Source: Phytohabitans aurantiacus (lineage in GTDB: Bacteria; Actinomycetota; Actinomycetes; Mycobacteriales; Micromonosporaceae). Taken from it: a stretch of 64,000 nucleotides of DNA. Below are positions 13,528-22,798 of this stretch, one piece after another. The stretch's first letter is position 1. Every line of letters starts with the position of its first letter. Below the pieces are notes generated by a model. That model had not been told where the DNA came from, made no database searches, and saw nothing but the letters and a program-made list of their open reading frames with translations. The stretch is taken from NCBI RefSeq assembly GCF_027923225.1, contig NZ_BSDI01000001.1, positions 349,946 to 413,945 of the forward strand, written 5' to 3'. The position numbers and the translations under genes were made by a program.

Positions 13528-15262
13528 GACTGGGGGATGCCGTCGGTGACGGGCTCCCGGACGGGCTTGGCGAGTTGTCTTCGCGCGGCTGGCTCACCGT
13601 GATGACGATGGTGTCGCCGGTCTTGCCCGTGCCGCGCTTGCTCTGAGAGGTCACCTGGCCAGCGTCTTCGGGATCGACCAGCGCACCATCTTTGATGTCG
13701 ACGTCGAAGCCAGCGGCCTCGAGCTCGTCGCGGGCGTCGTCTTCGGTCTTGCCGACGACGTTGGGGATCTCCCGAATGTTGGCCTTGGATACCCGGACGG
13801 TGACGATATCGCCCTTGGCCACCTCGGAGCCCTCCGGAGGATCGATCGAGAGGACAATGTCTTTGGCCTCCTTACCGTCGACCTCTTCCTTCCTGACGTC
13901 GAGGCCGAGTTTTTCCAGTTGACCCTTGGCGAACTCGTACGGGCCGCTGACCAGGCCGGTTGGGATCTTGACCGGCTCGGGGCCGCCGCAGACCTGGAGC
14001 ACCACCTCGGAGTTGCGTTCGACCTTCTGGCCGCTCGTCGGCGTCTGCTGAGCGACCTGGCCCTTGGTGCACTCGTCGTTGAAGATCTGGTCGCCGACCA
14101 CCGGCACCAGGCCCGCGTTCTTGATGTCGTTCTGGGCGATGGTCAGGGCCCGGCTGGTGACGTCTGGCACCTGCGCCTGCGGGGTCTCGTTGCCTCGGTT
14201 GGAGAGGATCAGGCCCGCGACCAGCGCGACCACGGCCAGCACGCCGAGGGCGGTCAGGGCGGAGATCACCCAGGCGGAGGCCTTGCGGCGGCGCGGGTCG
14301 CCGACCCGGGCCACGGTCGGCCGGTTGCCGACCGCGTTGATCTGCCGGGTGGCCGCGCCGGCGCCCATCATCGCCACCGTCTCGGACTCGCGAAGCACGG
14401 GCGTCGCCATCACCGGACGGCCGGCGGCCGCGCGCAGCAGGTCGGCGCGCATCTCCTGAGCGCTCTGGTACCGGTTCAGCGGGTTCTTCGCGAGCGCCTT
14501 CAACACGATCGCGTCGACATCCGGGTTGACGTCCGGGTTGATCTCGCTCGGGGCACGCGGGTCTTCCCGCACGTGCTGGTAGGCCACGCTGACCGGGCTG
14601 TCGCCAACGAACGGCGGGTGACCGCAGAGCAGCTCGAAGAGCACACAGCCGCCCGCGTACACGTCTGATCGCGCGTCGACGGCCTCGCCGCGTGCCTGCT
14701 CCGGCGACAGGTACTGCGCGGTGCCGATCACGGCGCTGGTCTGCGTCATCGTGGTGGCGCCGCTGGCCAGGGCTCGGGCGATGCCGAAGTCCATGACCTT
14801 GACCTGGCCGTTCTGGGTCATCATCACGTTGCCGGGCTTGATGTCCCGGTGGATGATGCCGTGCCGGTGGCTGAACTCCAGCGCCGCGCAGATGTCCGCC
14901 GTGATCTCCAGGGCGCGCCGGGGCATCAGCCGCCCCTCGGCAGCCAGCACCTCCTTGAGGGTGCGCCCGTTGACGAACTCCATGACGATGAACGGAAGCG
15001 TCTCGCCGGTGGGCGCGGTCTCCTCACCGGTGTCGTAGACGGCGACGATCGCGGGGTGGTTGAGCGACGCCGAGTTTTGCGCCTCACGCCGGAACCGCTC
15101 CTGGAAGGTCCGGTCGCGAGCGAGGTCGGTACGCAGCATCTTGATCGCCACATCGCGGCCGAGCCGCAGGTCGCGACCGCGGTGTACCTCGGCCATACCG
15201 CCGTAGCCGAGCAGCTCGCCGACCTGGTACCTGCCACCGAGCAGGCGGGCCTGCGCAGTCAT
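13517..15262 (-). CDS. pknB: Ser/Thr protein kinase PknB with three PASTA domains
   Basis: 581 residues from the ATG that overlaps the pknA stop (ATGA). The cytoplasmic Hanks-type kinase domain (about 10-270) has the Gly-rich loop, Lys41, HRD with Asp140, and DFG with Asp158. A TM helix lies at about 350-373. Three extracytoplasmic PASTA repeats then precede a Ser/Pro tail; mycobacterial PknB has four. PknB senses muropeptides or lipid II through PASTA and phosphorylates wall-synthesis and division proteins. The neighbouring FHA proteins and the phosphatase PstP are its known partners. It is the last gene of the operon. Confidence 0.96.
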   Translation of the reverse strand: MTAQARLLGGRYQVGELLGYGGMAEVHRGRDLRLGRDVAIKMLRTDLARDRTFQERFRREAQNSASLNHPAIVAVYDTGEETAPTGETLPFIVMEFVNGRTLKEVLAAEGRLMPRRALEITADICAALEFSHRHGIIHRDIKPGNVMMTQNGQVKVMDFGIARALASGATTMTQTSAVIGTAQYLSPEQARGEAVDARSDVYAGGCVLFELLCGHPPFVGDSPVSVAYQHVREDPRAPSEINPDVNPDVDAIVLKALAKNPLNRYQSAQEMRADLLRAAAGRPVMATPVLRESETVAMMGAGAATRQINAVGNRPTVARVGDPRRRKASAWVISALTALGVLAVVALVAGLILSNRGNETPQAQVPDVTSRALTIAQNDIKNAGLVPVVGDQIFNDECTKGQVAQQTPTSGQKVERNSEVVLQVCGGPEPVKIPTGLVSGPYEFAKGQLEKLGLDVRKEEVDGKEAKDIVLSIDPPEGSEVAKGDIVTVRVSKANIREIPNVVGKTEDDARDELEAAGFDVDIKDGALVDPEDAGQVTSQSKRGTGKTGDTIVITVSQPREDNSPSPSGSPSPTASPSQNG

Positions 15263-16689
15263 CTCGTCTGTCGTCCTTCGCTCGTCTGGTCGTCGGCCTG
15301 CCGGACCGCGTCGCCACTCCACCGGAATGCCGAGTCTGCCCCAACCGACGGTACGGCCCGTTCCACCGACACGTCGCGACTGACCGAGATCTGCAACCCG
15401 GTTGGAATCGGACCTGCGGTGTTATTGCCGCTCTGTCTCACCAAGTAGGAAATCAGGCCCGCGCAAAGAAGTACGAGCACTCCAAGTACGACCGCGAGCA
15501 CGATGAGTATCTGCCGGTTGGCGGAACCTTCTTCGGGCTCGGGCTGGGTCTGCGGGTACCCGTACTGCGGCGGCCCTGGCGGGCGAGCCGGTGCCGGCAC
15601 TGGGCCCGGGCGGGTCGCCGGTGGCACGGAGGCGGCGCCCCTCGGGAATCCGGGCTGGGTGTGCGGGGCGGCGTGCGGAGAGCGGACCGGCGCCGCGACC
15701 GGACTGTGCGGGGCCGGCGGTGGTGGATACGGCGGGGCGGGACGGGCACCGCTCTGCGGGGCGATGGGCGGCGCCGGAGCGGAAACGGGTGACGGGTGGG
15801 CTGCCGAATGGGCGGGCGCCGGCGAGGCCGGGTGGGTCGGCGCGGCGGCCGGCCGGGCGGGCGGGGGCGCGCCCAGGGTGGCGGCGGCCTGCCGGGCGAC
15901 CGCCGCGAGGGTGGCGGCGCTGGGCCACCGGGCCGCGGGGTCCTTGGCCATCGACCGGTCGACGATCGCGCGCACCGCGGGCGGGATGTCGGCGGGCAAC
16001 GGGCGGGCCGTGTCGCGCACGTGCCGCATCGCGATCTCGAGAGGGTTGTCGCCCTCGAACGGCCGGTGGCCGGACAGGCACTGGTAGGCGACCACACCGA
16101 GGGCGTACACGTCGGAAGCCGGCGTGGCGGTCGCGCCGGCCGCCTGCTCGGGCGAGATGTACGACGCTGTGCCCAGCACGGAGCCGGCGGCGGTGAGCTG
16201 CCCCACCATGGCCGAGCGGGCGATGCCGAAGTCGGTGAGGACCAGCGTGCCGTTCGGGCGTACCAGGAGGTTGCCGGGCTTGACGTCGCGGTGGACGATG
16301 CCCTTCTCGTGCGCGGCCTGCAGCGCGTCGGCGGCCTGGGCGAGGAGCGCCATCGTCCGGGCCGGCGTGAGCCGGCCGACCCGGCTCAGGGTGCGGGACA
16401 GGGCGTCTCCCTCGACGTACTCCATGACCAGGAAGGCGATCTGCTGGTCGCTGCCATAGTCATACACGTCTACGACGCCCGGATGGTTGATGGTCGCCAT
16501 CGTGCGGGCCTCGCCCCGGAAGCGCTCGGCGAACCCGGGCTCTTCCAGTAGGGCAGGGAGCAGGATCTTCACGGCGACGGTGCGACCGAGGACCTCGTCG
16601 GTGCCGCGCCACACGTCGCCCATGCCGCCGCTGGCGATGCGCTCGTCCAGCCGGTACCGGCCGCCGAGCATGACTCCGGGGCTGAGCAT
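15259..16689 (-). CDS. pknA: Ser/Thr protein kinase PknA
   Basis: 476 residues. The kinase domain (about 9-270) shows Lys41, HRDVKPGN with catalytic Asp135, and DFGIARS. A 110-residue Pro/Ala-rich linker follows, then a TM helix (about 398-420) and a short outer tail without PASTA repeats. PknA controls septation and cell shape and can phosphorylate PknB and division proteins. The start overlaps the pbpA stop by one base and the stop overlaps the pknB start by four bases, so the kinases are translationally coupled. Confidence 0.95.
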   Translation of the reverse strand: MLSPGVMLGGRYRLDERIASGGMGDVWRGTDEVLGRTVAVKILLPALLEEPGFAERFRGEARTMATINHPGVVDVYDYGSDQQIAFLVMEYVEGDALSRTLSRVGRLTPARTMALLAQAADALQAAHEKGIVHRDVKPGNLLVRPNGTLVLTDFGIARSAMVGQLTAAGSVLGTASYISPEQAAGATATPASDVYALGVVAYQCLSGHRPFEGDNPLEIAMRHVRDTARPLPADIPPAVRAIVDRSMAKDPAARWPSAATLAAVARQAAATLGAPPPARPAAAPTHPASPAPAHSAAHPSPVSAPAPPIAPQSGARPAPPYPPPPAPHSPVAAPVRSPHAAPHTQPGFPRGAASVPPATRPGPVPAPARPPGPPQYGYPQTQPEPEEGSANRQILIVLAVVLGVLVLLCAGLISYLVRQSGNNTAGPIPTGLQISVSRDVSVERAVPSVGADSAFRWSGDAVRQADDQTSEGRQTR

Positions 16690-18188
16690 CAGTTGCCACC
16701 CCCGTCGGCGATCACGGCCTCCATGATGTCGCCGCCGATCTTCGCCGCTTCCGCGCTGCCGCCCGCTGTCGCACGCTCCAGAAGTACGCAGACGGCAGAG
16801 ATCGGTTCACCGTCCTTGAGGACGAACCCGATGAACCAGCCGTGATCGTTGGGGTCGCCCCCATCCTGGGCGGTGCCGGTCTTGCCCCCGACGGTGTACC
16901 CGTTGATCCGCGCGTTCCTGCCGGTGCCGCCTTCGACCACGTTGACCATCATGTCTTGCAGCTGGGCGGCGACCGTAGCCGAGACCGGATTATTGATCTT
17001 CTTGGGCGACGTGGTGCTGATCGTGCGGCGGTCGGGACCGAGCAGCTGCTGCACCAGGTACGGCCGCATGCGCTCGCCGCCGTTGGCCACGGTGGCGGCG
17101 ATCATCGCACCCTGCAGCGGGGTCATCCGCACGTTGTTCTGGCCGATGCCGGACTGTGCGAGCGCCGCGGGATCGTCGCCACCGTCGGGGTTCTGGATGG
17201 TGCCGGTGCGGCTGGCCGCGACCGGCAGGCCCGAACCGTCAAGGTTGCCCACCGTCAGGCTCTCGTCTTCGAACCCGAACGCCCGCGCCTTGTCCTTGAT
17301 CTTCGTGGCGCCCAGCCGGACCGCGAGCTGCGCGAAGCCGGTGTTGCACGACTCCCTGAGCGCCTCGGCCAGCGTGACCTGGGACTCGGGGCAGACCGAG
17401 GAGGCCGCGTTGCGGATCGGCGTGCCCGAGGTGGGTGCGGTGTACGAGGGCCCGGCCGGGATGTTCGTCTGCGGCGTGAGGCCGTTTTCCAGCGCGGCCG
17501 CCGTGTCGATCACCTTGAACGTCGACCCGGGCGGCAGTACCTCGCCCAGCACGCGGTTCTTGAGCGGGCTGTCCTTCGCCTTCTCCAGCTGGTTGAACGC
17601 GGCCTCGGCGGCGTTGGTGTCGTGGCTGACCAGCGGGTTCGGGTCGAAGCTCGGCATCGAGACGAACGCCTGCACCGCGCCGGTCTTCGGGTTGATCGCA
17701 ACCGCAGCGCCCCGGGTGGAGCCCACATCGTTATTGGCCAGGCCCTTGACCGCGGCATCCTGAGCACGCAGCGAGAGGGTCAGCACCACGTTGCCGCCGG
17801 CGGTCTCCTCGCCGGTGAACATGTCGCGGAACCGGTCACCGAAGAGCCGGTCGCTGGTGCCGGCGAGAAACTCGTTCTCCGCCTTTTCGATGCCGGTGGC
17901 CGCGAGGTTGACGGGCTTGTACCCAACCACGTGCGCGAACTCGGACTTGAACGGGTACGTCCGCAGGTACTTGAGCTCGCCGGTCGTGACCTTGCCGTCG
18001 GCGAGCGCCTTGCCACCGACCTCGATGACCCCGCGCGCCCGCTCGTACTCGGCCACCTGGACACGACCGTTGAAGTCGCTGTTGCGGTACTCGTCGGCCT
18101 TGTAGCCCTGTACCCAGTTGAGGTTGGCGAAGAGCAGGCCAAAGAGGATCATCACGACCACGCCGGCCCGACGCAGTGGACCGTTCAT
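16689..18188 (-). CDS. pbpA: Penicillin-binding protein A (class B transpeptidase)
   Basis: 499 residues: an N-terminal membrane anchor (about 8-27), a dimerisation region and a C-terminal transpeptidase domain. Active-site motifs are complete: STFK with Ser222 and Lys225, SCN at 280-282, and KTGTAQ near the C-terminus. The enzyme cross-links peptidoglycan peptides at the septum, probably with the SEDS glycosyltransferase encoded just upstream. Beta-lactams acylate Ser222 in this family. Both ends overlap the neighbouring genes. Confidence 0.95.
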   Translation of the reverse strand: MNGPLRRAGVVVMILFGLLFANLNWVQGYKADEYRNSDFNGRVQVAEYERARGVIEVGGKALADGKVTTGELKYLRTYPFKSEFAHVVGYKPVNLAATGIEKAENEFLAGTSDRLFGDRFRDMFTGEETAGGNVVLTLSLRAQDAAVKGLANNDVGSTRGAAVAINPKTGAVQAFVSMPSFDPNPLVSHDTNAAEAAFNQLEKAKDSPLKNRVLGEVLPPGSTFKVIDTAAALENGLTPQTNIPAGPSYTAPTSGTPIRNAASSVCPESQVTLAEALRESCNTGFAQLAVRLGATKIKDKARAFGFEDESLTVGNLDGSGLPVAASRTGTIQNPDGGDDPAALAQSGIGQNNVRMTPLQGAMIAATVANGGERMRPYLVQQLLGPDRRTISTTSPKKINNPVSATVAAQLQDMMVNVVEGGTGRNARINGYTVGGKTGTAQDGGDPNDHGWFIGFVLKDGEPISAVCVLLERATAGGSAEAAKIGGDIMEAVIADGGGN

Positions 18189-19675
18189 GACCTGATCACC
18201 TCCGTCGGGGCGCCGTGCAGTTTGACCGGTGGCCCAGCAGGGCCGTCACCCTGCGCCGACGCGCTCCCGGTCACCGGGCGCCCCGCGGCGTCAGAGATCC
18301 GGAGCAGCATCGCGATGATCAGCCAGTTCGCCATCAACGAAGAACCACCCGCCGACAGGAACGGGGTGGTCTGGCCGGTCAGTGGGATGAGTCCGCTGAC
18401 GCCACCAACGATGACGAACACCTGCAAGCCCAGTGTGAAGGCGAGACCGCCGGCCAGCAGCTTGCCGAACGAGTCGCGTACCGCGAGGCCCGCGCGCAGG
18501 CCACGCTCGACGATCAGCAGGTACATGACGAGGAACGCGGACAGGCCGAACAGGCCGATCTCCTCGCCCAGACCGGCGAAGATGAAGTCGTCTTCGACGT
18601 CGGGCACCTTGGTGGGCTGCCCACCGCCCGGCCCCGCGCCGAAGAGCCCACCCGTGCCGAGCCCCAGCAGCGACTGCACCGGCTGGTACCCCGCGTTGTA
18701 CGGGTCGGCGAACGGGTCCTGCCAGATCTGCACGCGGTCGTAGAAGTTGGCGAACGGCCCGCCGATGCTCGCGCCCAGCGAGTACGCCAGCGTGGCACCG
18801 CCGAAGAAGAGCAGCAGACCGATGATCAGCCAGCTCACCCGCTCGGTGGCCACGTACAGGATGACCACGAACATGCCGAAGTAGAGCAGCGCGGTGCCCA
18901 GGTCTTTCTCGAAGACCAGGACCAGGAGGCTGAGCAGCCACACCGCGACGACCGGACCGAGGTCGCGGCCGCGTGGAAAGTCGATGCCGAGGAAGCGGCG
19001 GCTGGCCAGGGACAGCACCTCACGCTTGCGTACGAGGTAGTACGCGAAGAACGAGACCAGTGCGAGCTTGGCGAACTCGCCCGGCTGGATCGAGAACCCG
19101 CCGATCAGGATCCACAGCTTGGCGCCGTTGATCTCGGAGTACCTGCTGGGCAGTACCGCCGGGATCATCACGAGCACGATGCCGACCAGGCCCAGCGTGT
19201 ACGCGTACCGCGAGACGATCCGGTGGTCACGCACGATGATCAGCAGACCTGCCGCCATGATCGCGGCGAGCAGTGTCCACGCGAGCTGGCGGCCGCCGTC
19301 ACCGGCGAAGATCGGAAAGTTCGCGCGGTCGGCGGCGTCGGCGCGTCCCAGGTCGATCCGGCGCAGGAAAGCCACGCCGAGCCCGTTGATCAGCGCCACC
19401 GCCGGTACGAGGGCCGGATCGGCGTACGGCGCGAGAAACCTGATCACGATGTGCAGACCGAGGAACACCAGGGACACCAGGGCGGCCGGTATCCAGAAGT
19501 CCGGGGTCACCGAGTCGAGCATCGTCGCCTCGACGGTGGCCGCGTACGCCGTGATCAGCGCCATCGCGAAGAGCAACAGACCCAGTTCGGCGTTGCGCCG
19601 GCTCTTCGACATCCGGATACGCGGCATCTCCCCCGTGACGGCGGGCGACGCGGCCGGTGTGGTCCGAGCGGTCAC
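18185..19675 (-). CDS. rodA: SEDS peptidoglycan glycosyltransferase RodA
   Basis: 496 residues from a GTG with AAGGA seven bases upstream. A longer reading to 19927 is a low-complexity Arg/Pro shadow of pstP and is rejected. About ten to twelve membrane helices; typical SEDS motifs include SEINGAKLWILIGGFSIQPGEFAKLAL and the C-terminal GQTTPFLSAGGSSLMANW block. RodA/FtsW proteins polymerise lipid II into glycan chains and work with a class B PBP, here the overlapping pbpA. Confidence 0.95.
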   Translation of the reverse strand: MTARTTPAASPAVTGEMPRIRMSKSRRNAELGLLLFAMALITAYAATVEATMLDSVTPDFWIPAALVSLVFLGLHIVIRFLAPYADPALVPAVALINGLGVAFLRRIDLGRADAADRANFPIFAGDGGRQLAWTLLAAIMAAGLLIIVRDHRIVSRYAYTLGLVGIVLVMIPAVLPSRYSEINGAKLWILIGGFSIQPGEFAKLALVSFFAYYLVRKREVLSLASRRFLGIDFPRGRDLGPVVAVWLLSLLVLVFEKDLGTALLYFGMFVVILYVATERVSWLIIGLLLFFGGATLAYSLGASIGGPFANFYDRVQIWQDPFADPYNAGYQPVQSLLGLGTGGLFGAGPGGGQPTKVPDVEDDFIFAGLGEEIGLFGLSAFLVMYLLIVERGLRAGLAVRDSFGKLLAGGLAFTLGLQVFVIVGGVSGLIPLTGQTTPFLSAGGSSLMANWLIIAMLLRISDAAGRPVTGSASAQGDGPAGPPVKLHGAPTEVIRS

Positions 19676-19706
19676 AACAAGATCCTTGGAGTCCTTCGCA
19701 CTCCGC

Positions 19707-21176
19707 TCAATCCACCGACCGGCAGCCTGCCGGGTCGACCGGCGACTCCGTGTTGGTGGGCTGGGCGTCGGGCGTGCTCGCCGGCGCCGGGCTGGCCGGG
19801 GACGAGGGCGTGGCCAGCGGGGTCGGCGATCCGCTGGCGACCGGCGCGCTCGGTGAGGCGGCGGCGCTGGTCGCGGTAACCGTCGGCGTGGCGACCGCCG
19901 CGCCCGCGTCGGGGCTCGGCGACTCACTCGGCGGGCAGGTCGGCTTGAGGTTCAGGTTTGTCGGGCTGTCGGTGATGAGCTCGGCCAAGCGTCGCTCGGC
20001 GTCAGGCTCGTCATCGGCGTGGATGCCCTGCTTGACCCGCTCCTGGGCGACCGCCGTGAGGTCGTCGAGCTCCATCTCACTGGTCTGGTGGACGCTGGAG
20101 AGCCGCAGCCCGGCGATCTGGCCAGGGACGCCCTGGAACACCGCCAGCTGACCCTCGTCGGTGGCGCCAACGTAGTACTGCCGCTGGGTGTAGGTCCAGC
20201 CCACCGCGAGCCCGCCGCCGAGGATGATGAGGAGGCCAGCCAGGAGCAGCGCCGTACGTGCCGGATGGCGGCGCGGCTCTTCGGTGTCGCTCTCCCTGCC
20301 GCCGCCGTTGTCGGAACCGTTCGGCTCCGGCGTCGCCGGACGCGGTGCGGCATGCAGGGCGGACGCCCGCGACGCGGGGGTCGACTCTTCCACCGTCGTG
20401 GACATCCCGCGGTCACGCGCGGCAGCACCGCCCACGATCGGGGCGAGCTCGACGATGTCTTGGTCGGTCGCGTCGGCGATCACCACGGTGATGTTGTCGG
20501 GACCACCGCCGCGCAGCGCGAGCTGGACCAGCCGTTCGACGCACTGCTGCGGGTCGGTGAACTCGCGCATGGTGTCGCCGATGGTCTCCGCGCTCACCAC
20601 GCCGGACAGACCGTCGCTACAGATCATGTACCGGTCGCCGGGCAGCACCTGGCGGACCTTGTACTCCGGGTCGATGTCGCGGCCATCGAGCGCCCGGGTG
20701 AGCAGCGAGCGCTGCGGATGGCTGCTCGCCTCCTCGGGGCTGATCCGGCCCTCGTCGACCAGCATCTGCACGTAGGTGTCGTCTTTGGTGATCTGCGCGA
20801 ACTCGCCGTCGCGCAGGAGGTAGGCACGCGAGTCCCCAATGTGGACCATGCCCAGCTTGCTGCCTGAGAAGAGCGCCGCCGTCAGCGTCGTGCCCATGCC
20901 CTCCAGGTGCGGGTTGGCGTCGACGGTGTCGCGGAGCTGCTGGTTGGCCGTATCGACCGCGCCGCGCAGGGCGTCTACCAGGGCATCGCCTGGAACGTCC
21001 TCGTCGAGCGGGGCCATCGCGCCGATGACGATGTTGCTGGCGACGTCACCGGCGGCCATGCCGCCCATGCCGTCGGCAACGGCAAGCAGCCGCGGTCCGG
21101 CGTAAACGGAATCCTGGTTTCCGTCTCGGATCAGACCGCGGTCACTGCGAGCCGCATAACGCAAGGTCAGAGTCAT
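19707..21176 (-). CDS. pstP: PP2C Ser/Thr phosphatase PstP
   Basis: 489 residues. The PP2C domain (about 1-240) has RSDRGLIRDGNQDS, ADGMGGMAAGD, HIGDSRAYL and GGPDNITVV, carrying the metal-binding Asp residues. A TM helix (about 308-330) and a disordered Ser/Thr/Pro/Ala-rich outer tail follow. PstP reverses phosphorylation by PknA and PknB and acts on division and wall-synthesis regulators. The start overlaps the fhaB stop (ATGA). About 30 bases separate it from the rodA start, which has its own ribosome site. Confidence 0.95.
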   Translation of the reverse strand: MTLTLRYAARSDRGLIRDGNQDSVYAGPRLLAVADGMGGMAAGDVASNIVIGAMAPLDEDVPGDALVDALRGAVDTANQQLRDTVDANPHLEGMGTTLTAALFSGSKLGMVHIGDSRAYLLRDGEFAQITKDDTYVQMLVDEGRISPEEASSHPQRSLLTRALDGRDIDPEYKVRQVLPGDRYMICSDGLSGVVSAETIGDTMREFTDPQQCVERLVQLALRGGGPDNITVVIADATDQDIVELAPIVGGAAARDRGMSTTVEESTPASRASALHAAPRPATPEPNGSDNGGGRESDTEEPRRHPARTALLLAGLLIILGGGLAVGWTYTQRQYYVGATDEGQLAVFQGVPGQIAGLRLSSVHQTSEMELDDLTAVAQERVKQGIHADDEPDAERRLAELITDSPTNLNLKPTCPPSESPSPDAGAAVATPTVTATSAAASPSAPVASGSPTPLATPSSPASPAPASTPDAQPTNTESPVDPAGCRSVD

Positions 21177-21655
21177 GGCCGTAACTCAATAGATGTGCGG
21201 CCGATACGGATCGGCACGCCGAGGGGCACGGGGGTTGGTCCAGTGACCTTAGCGCGATCCAGGTAAGTCCCGTTGGTCGAGCCGAGGTCTTCAATGATCC
21301 ACTGACCGCCACGCGGGAGGAGCCGGGCATGCCGGGCGGACGCGTAGTCGTCAGTGATCACAAGAGTGGAGTCTTCGGCTCGTCCTATCGTGATCGGAGC
21401 CTCACCAAGCGTGATCCGCGTGCCGGCGAGCTGGCCGGCGGTGACCACTAGCTGGTGCGCGGCGCGGCCCCGCTTCACCTTCGCTGGCTGAGCGTGCCCC
21501 GCCGACGCGCCTACCCCCCGTGGCGCGGCGACGAGGCGACTGCTCTTGGCCCCGGCGAAGAGGTCCCGGCGGATGACCCCGACCACTGTGAACACGAAGA
21601 TCCACAGCAGGACGAGGAAACCGAACCGGGCGACAGTAAGGACGAACTCAGGCAA
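21173..21655 (-). CDS. fhaB: FHA-domain protein FhaB (FipA)
   Basis: 160 residues: an N-terminal membrane helix (about 7-28), a linker, and one FHA domain (about 82-158) with GRAEDSTLVI, SARHARL and LGSTNGTYL, the phosphothreonine-binding loops. The mycobacterial counterpart is phosphorylated by PknA and links FtsZ and FtsQ under stress. It lies five bases downstream of fhaA and overlaps pstP. Confidence 0.93.
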   Translation of the reverse strand: MPEFVLTVARFGFLVLLWIFVFTVVGVIRRDLFAGAKSSRLVAAPRGVGASAGHAQPAKVKRGRAAHQLVVTAGQLAGTRITLGEAPITIGRAEDSTLVITDDYASARHARLLPRGGQWIIEDLGSTNGTYLDRAKVTGPTPVPLGVPIRIGRTSIELRP

Positions 21656-21660
21656 GGTGG

Positions 21661-22428
21661 CTAGCCGTCCACTCGGAACGTGAGGGTGGTCGTTCCGAGC
21701 TGGATCATGTCACCTGGGTTGAGGGCCACGGCGGATACGCGCTGGCCGTTGACCATCGTCCCGTTGGTGGACCCCAGATCGGTCAGCACCACCTGGGCGC
21801 CATCGAAGTCGAGCCGGGCGTGCCGGCGCGAGATACCCACGTCGGGCAGACGCAGGTTGGCCTGGTCGCCACGGCCGATCACCGTGGAGCCCATCTGTAG
21901 CGGATAGGTGCGGCCGTCGCCCGAGACCAGCCGCACGTTGCGGCCGCCACCGTGCTGCTGCGGTGGACCGTAGCCACCGCCGGCCTGCTCATACGGCGGG
22001 TACGCGGGCGGGGCCGGCGCGTCGTACGCCGGCTGCTGCACCGGGGCGACCTCGCCACCGGTGTAGACCTCGGCCGTGACCCGGAACATACCGGTATCCA
22101 GCCCGTCACCGCGCTCGATCTCCACGATCACGTCGCCGTAGACCGTCCAAGCCTGCTCGCCGATGAACTCGGCCTGCGACTGGGCGAGCTCCTGGGCGAG
22201 CGCGGCCGCGTACGGCGCGAGCCGGCTATGGTCGTACGGAGAGAGATCGATCACGTAGCGGTTGGGCACAAGGGTGCGCCCGCCGGCGAGGATCGCTTTG
22301 TGCGCCTCTGCCTCCCGCTGCATGGCGTTGAGGATCTCCACAGGGTGGACGACCCCCTTGAAGACCTTGGCGAAGGCACCTTCTACCAGGCCTTCCAAGC
22401 GCTTCTCAAAGCGTTGTAGCACGCTCAC
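21661..22428 (-). CDS. fhaA: FHA-domain protein FhaA
   Basis: 255 residues from GTG with GAGGAGG six bases upstream; a longer reading to 22494 has no such site. The N-terminal DUF3662 domain (about 1-125) begins VSVLQRFEKRLEGLVEGAFAKVF. A Pro/Tyr-rich linker precedes a C-terminal FHA domain (about 175-253) with GRGDQANLRL, SRRHARL and LGSTNGT. FhaA binds phosphorylated wall-synthesis regulators such as the pseudokinase of MviN in mycobacteria. It is the first gene of the seven-gene operon. Confidence 0.94.
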   Translation of the reverse strand: MSVLQRFEKRLEGLVEGAFAKVFKGVVHPVEILNAMQREAEAHKAILAGGRTLVPNRYVIDLSPYDHSRLAPYAAALAQELAQSQAEFIGEQAWTVYGDVIVEIERGDGLDTGMFRVTAEVYTGGEVAPVQQPAYDAPAPPAYPPYEQAGGGYGPPQQHGGGRNVRLVSGDGRTYPLQMGSTVIGRGDQANLRLPDVGISRRHARLDFDGAQVVLTDLGSTNGTMVNGQRVSAVALNPGDMIQLGTTTLTFRVDG

Positions 22429-22665
22429 CGGCTCCTCCTCGGGTTCCGAGGACATGATGGTATCCGGCCGCCGCACACGTAAGTTGCGCGCCAACGACCG
22501 CCTGCTGCCGACCCATGTCAGGAGGCCGGTGTTGCCGTGCTAATCTTCCCCACGCGCCACGAGCAGTAACCTGTTCGCGGGTGCAGCCACGCACAGCGTA
22601 ATATGTGGTCGCATCCTGTCTAGGGGGAAACGTGAGGTTCCTCCCGGTCAAGTTGTGACAGCCAC

Positions 22666-22751
22666 GGGGAAGTGGCGGAATGGCAGACGCGCACGGTTCA
22701 GGTCCGTGTGCCCGAAAGGGCGTGGGGGTTCAACTCCCCCCTTCCCCACCA
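22666..22751 (+). tRNA. tRNA-Leu (anticodon CAG)
   Basis: An 86-base cloverleaf including encoded CCA. The acceptor stem pairs GGGGAAG (22666-22672) with CTTCCCC (22741-22747), the discriminator is A and CCA is at 22749-22751. The anticodon stem CACGG/CCGTG holds the loop TTCAGGT with CAG at 22699-22701. A long variable arm (GTGCCCGAAAGGGCGT region) and the GGTTCAA T-loop identify a class II leucine tRNA. It decodes CUG, the dominant leucine codon here. Confidence 0.96.
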
Positions 22752-22758
22752 GCTTGCG

Positions 22759-22785
22759 AAGGCCCGTCCATCTCGGACGGGCCTT
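22759..22785 (+). terminator. Terminator after tRNA-Leu
   Basis: A perfect 11-base-pair stem (22759-22769 with 22775-22785), a five-base loop, then GTTC. It also lies 14 bases beyond the stop of the convergent regulator gene and may serve both. Confidence 0.8.
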
Positions 22786-22798
22786 GTTCATGATCAGA

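Noticed and set aside
19676..19927. An N-terminal extension of RodA of 84 residues
   Set aside because: Arg/Pro-rich low-complexity reading antisense to no gene but overlapping pstP; a GTG with a good ribosome site at 19675 gives the normal RodA length.
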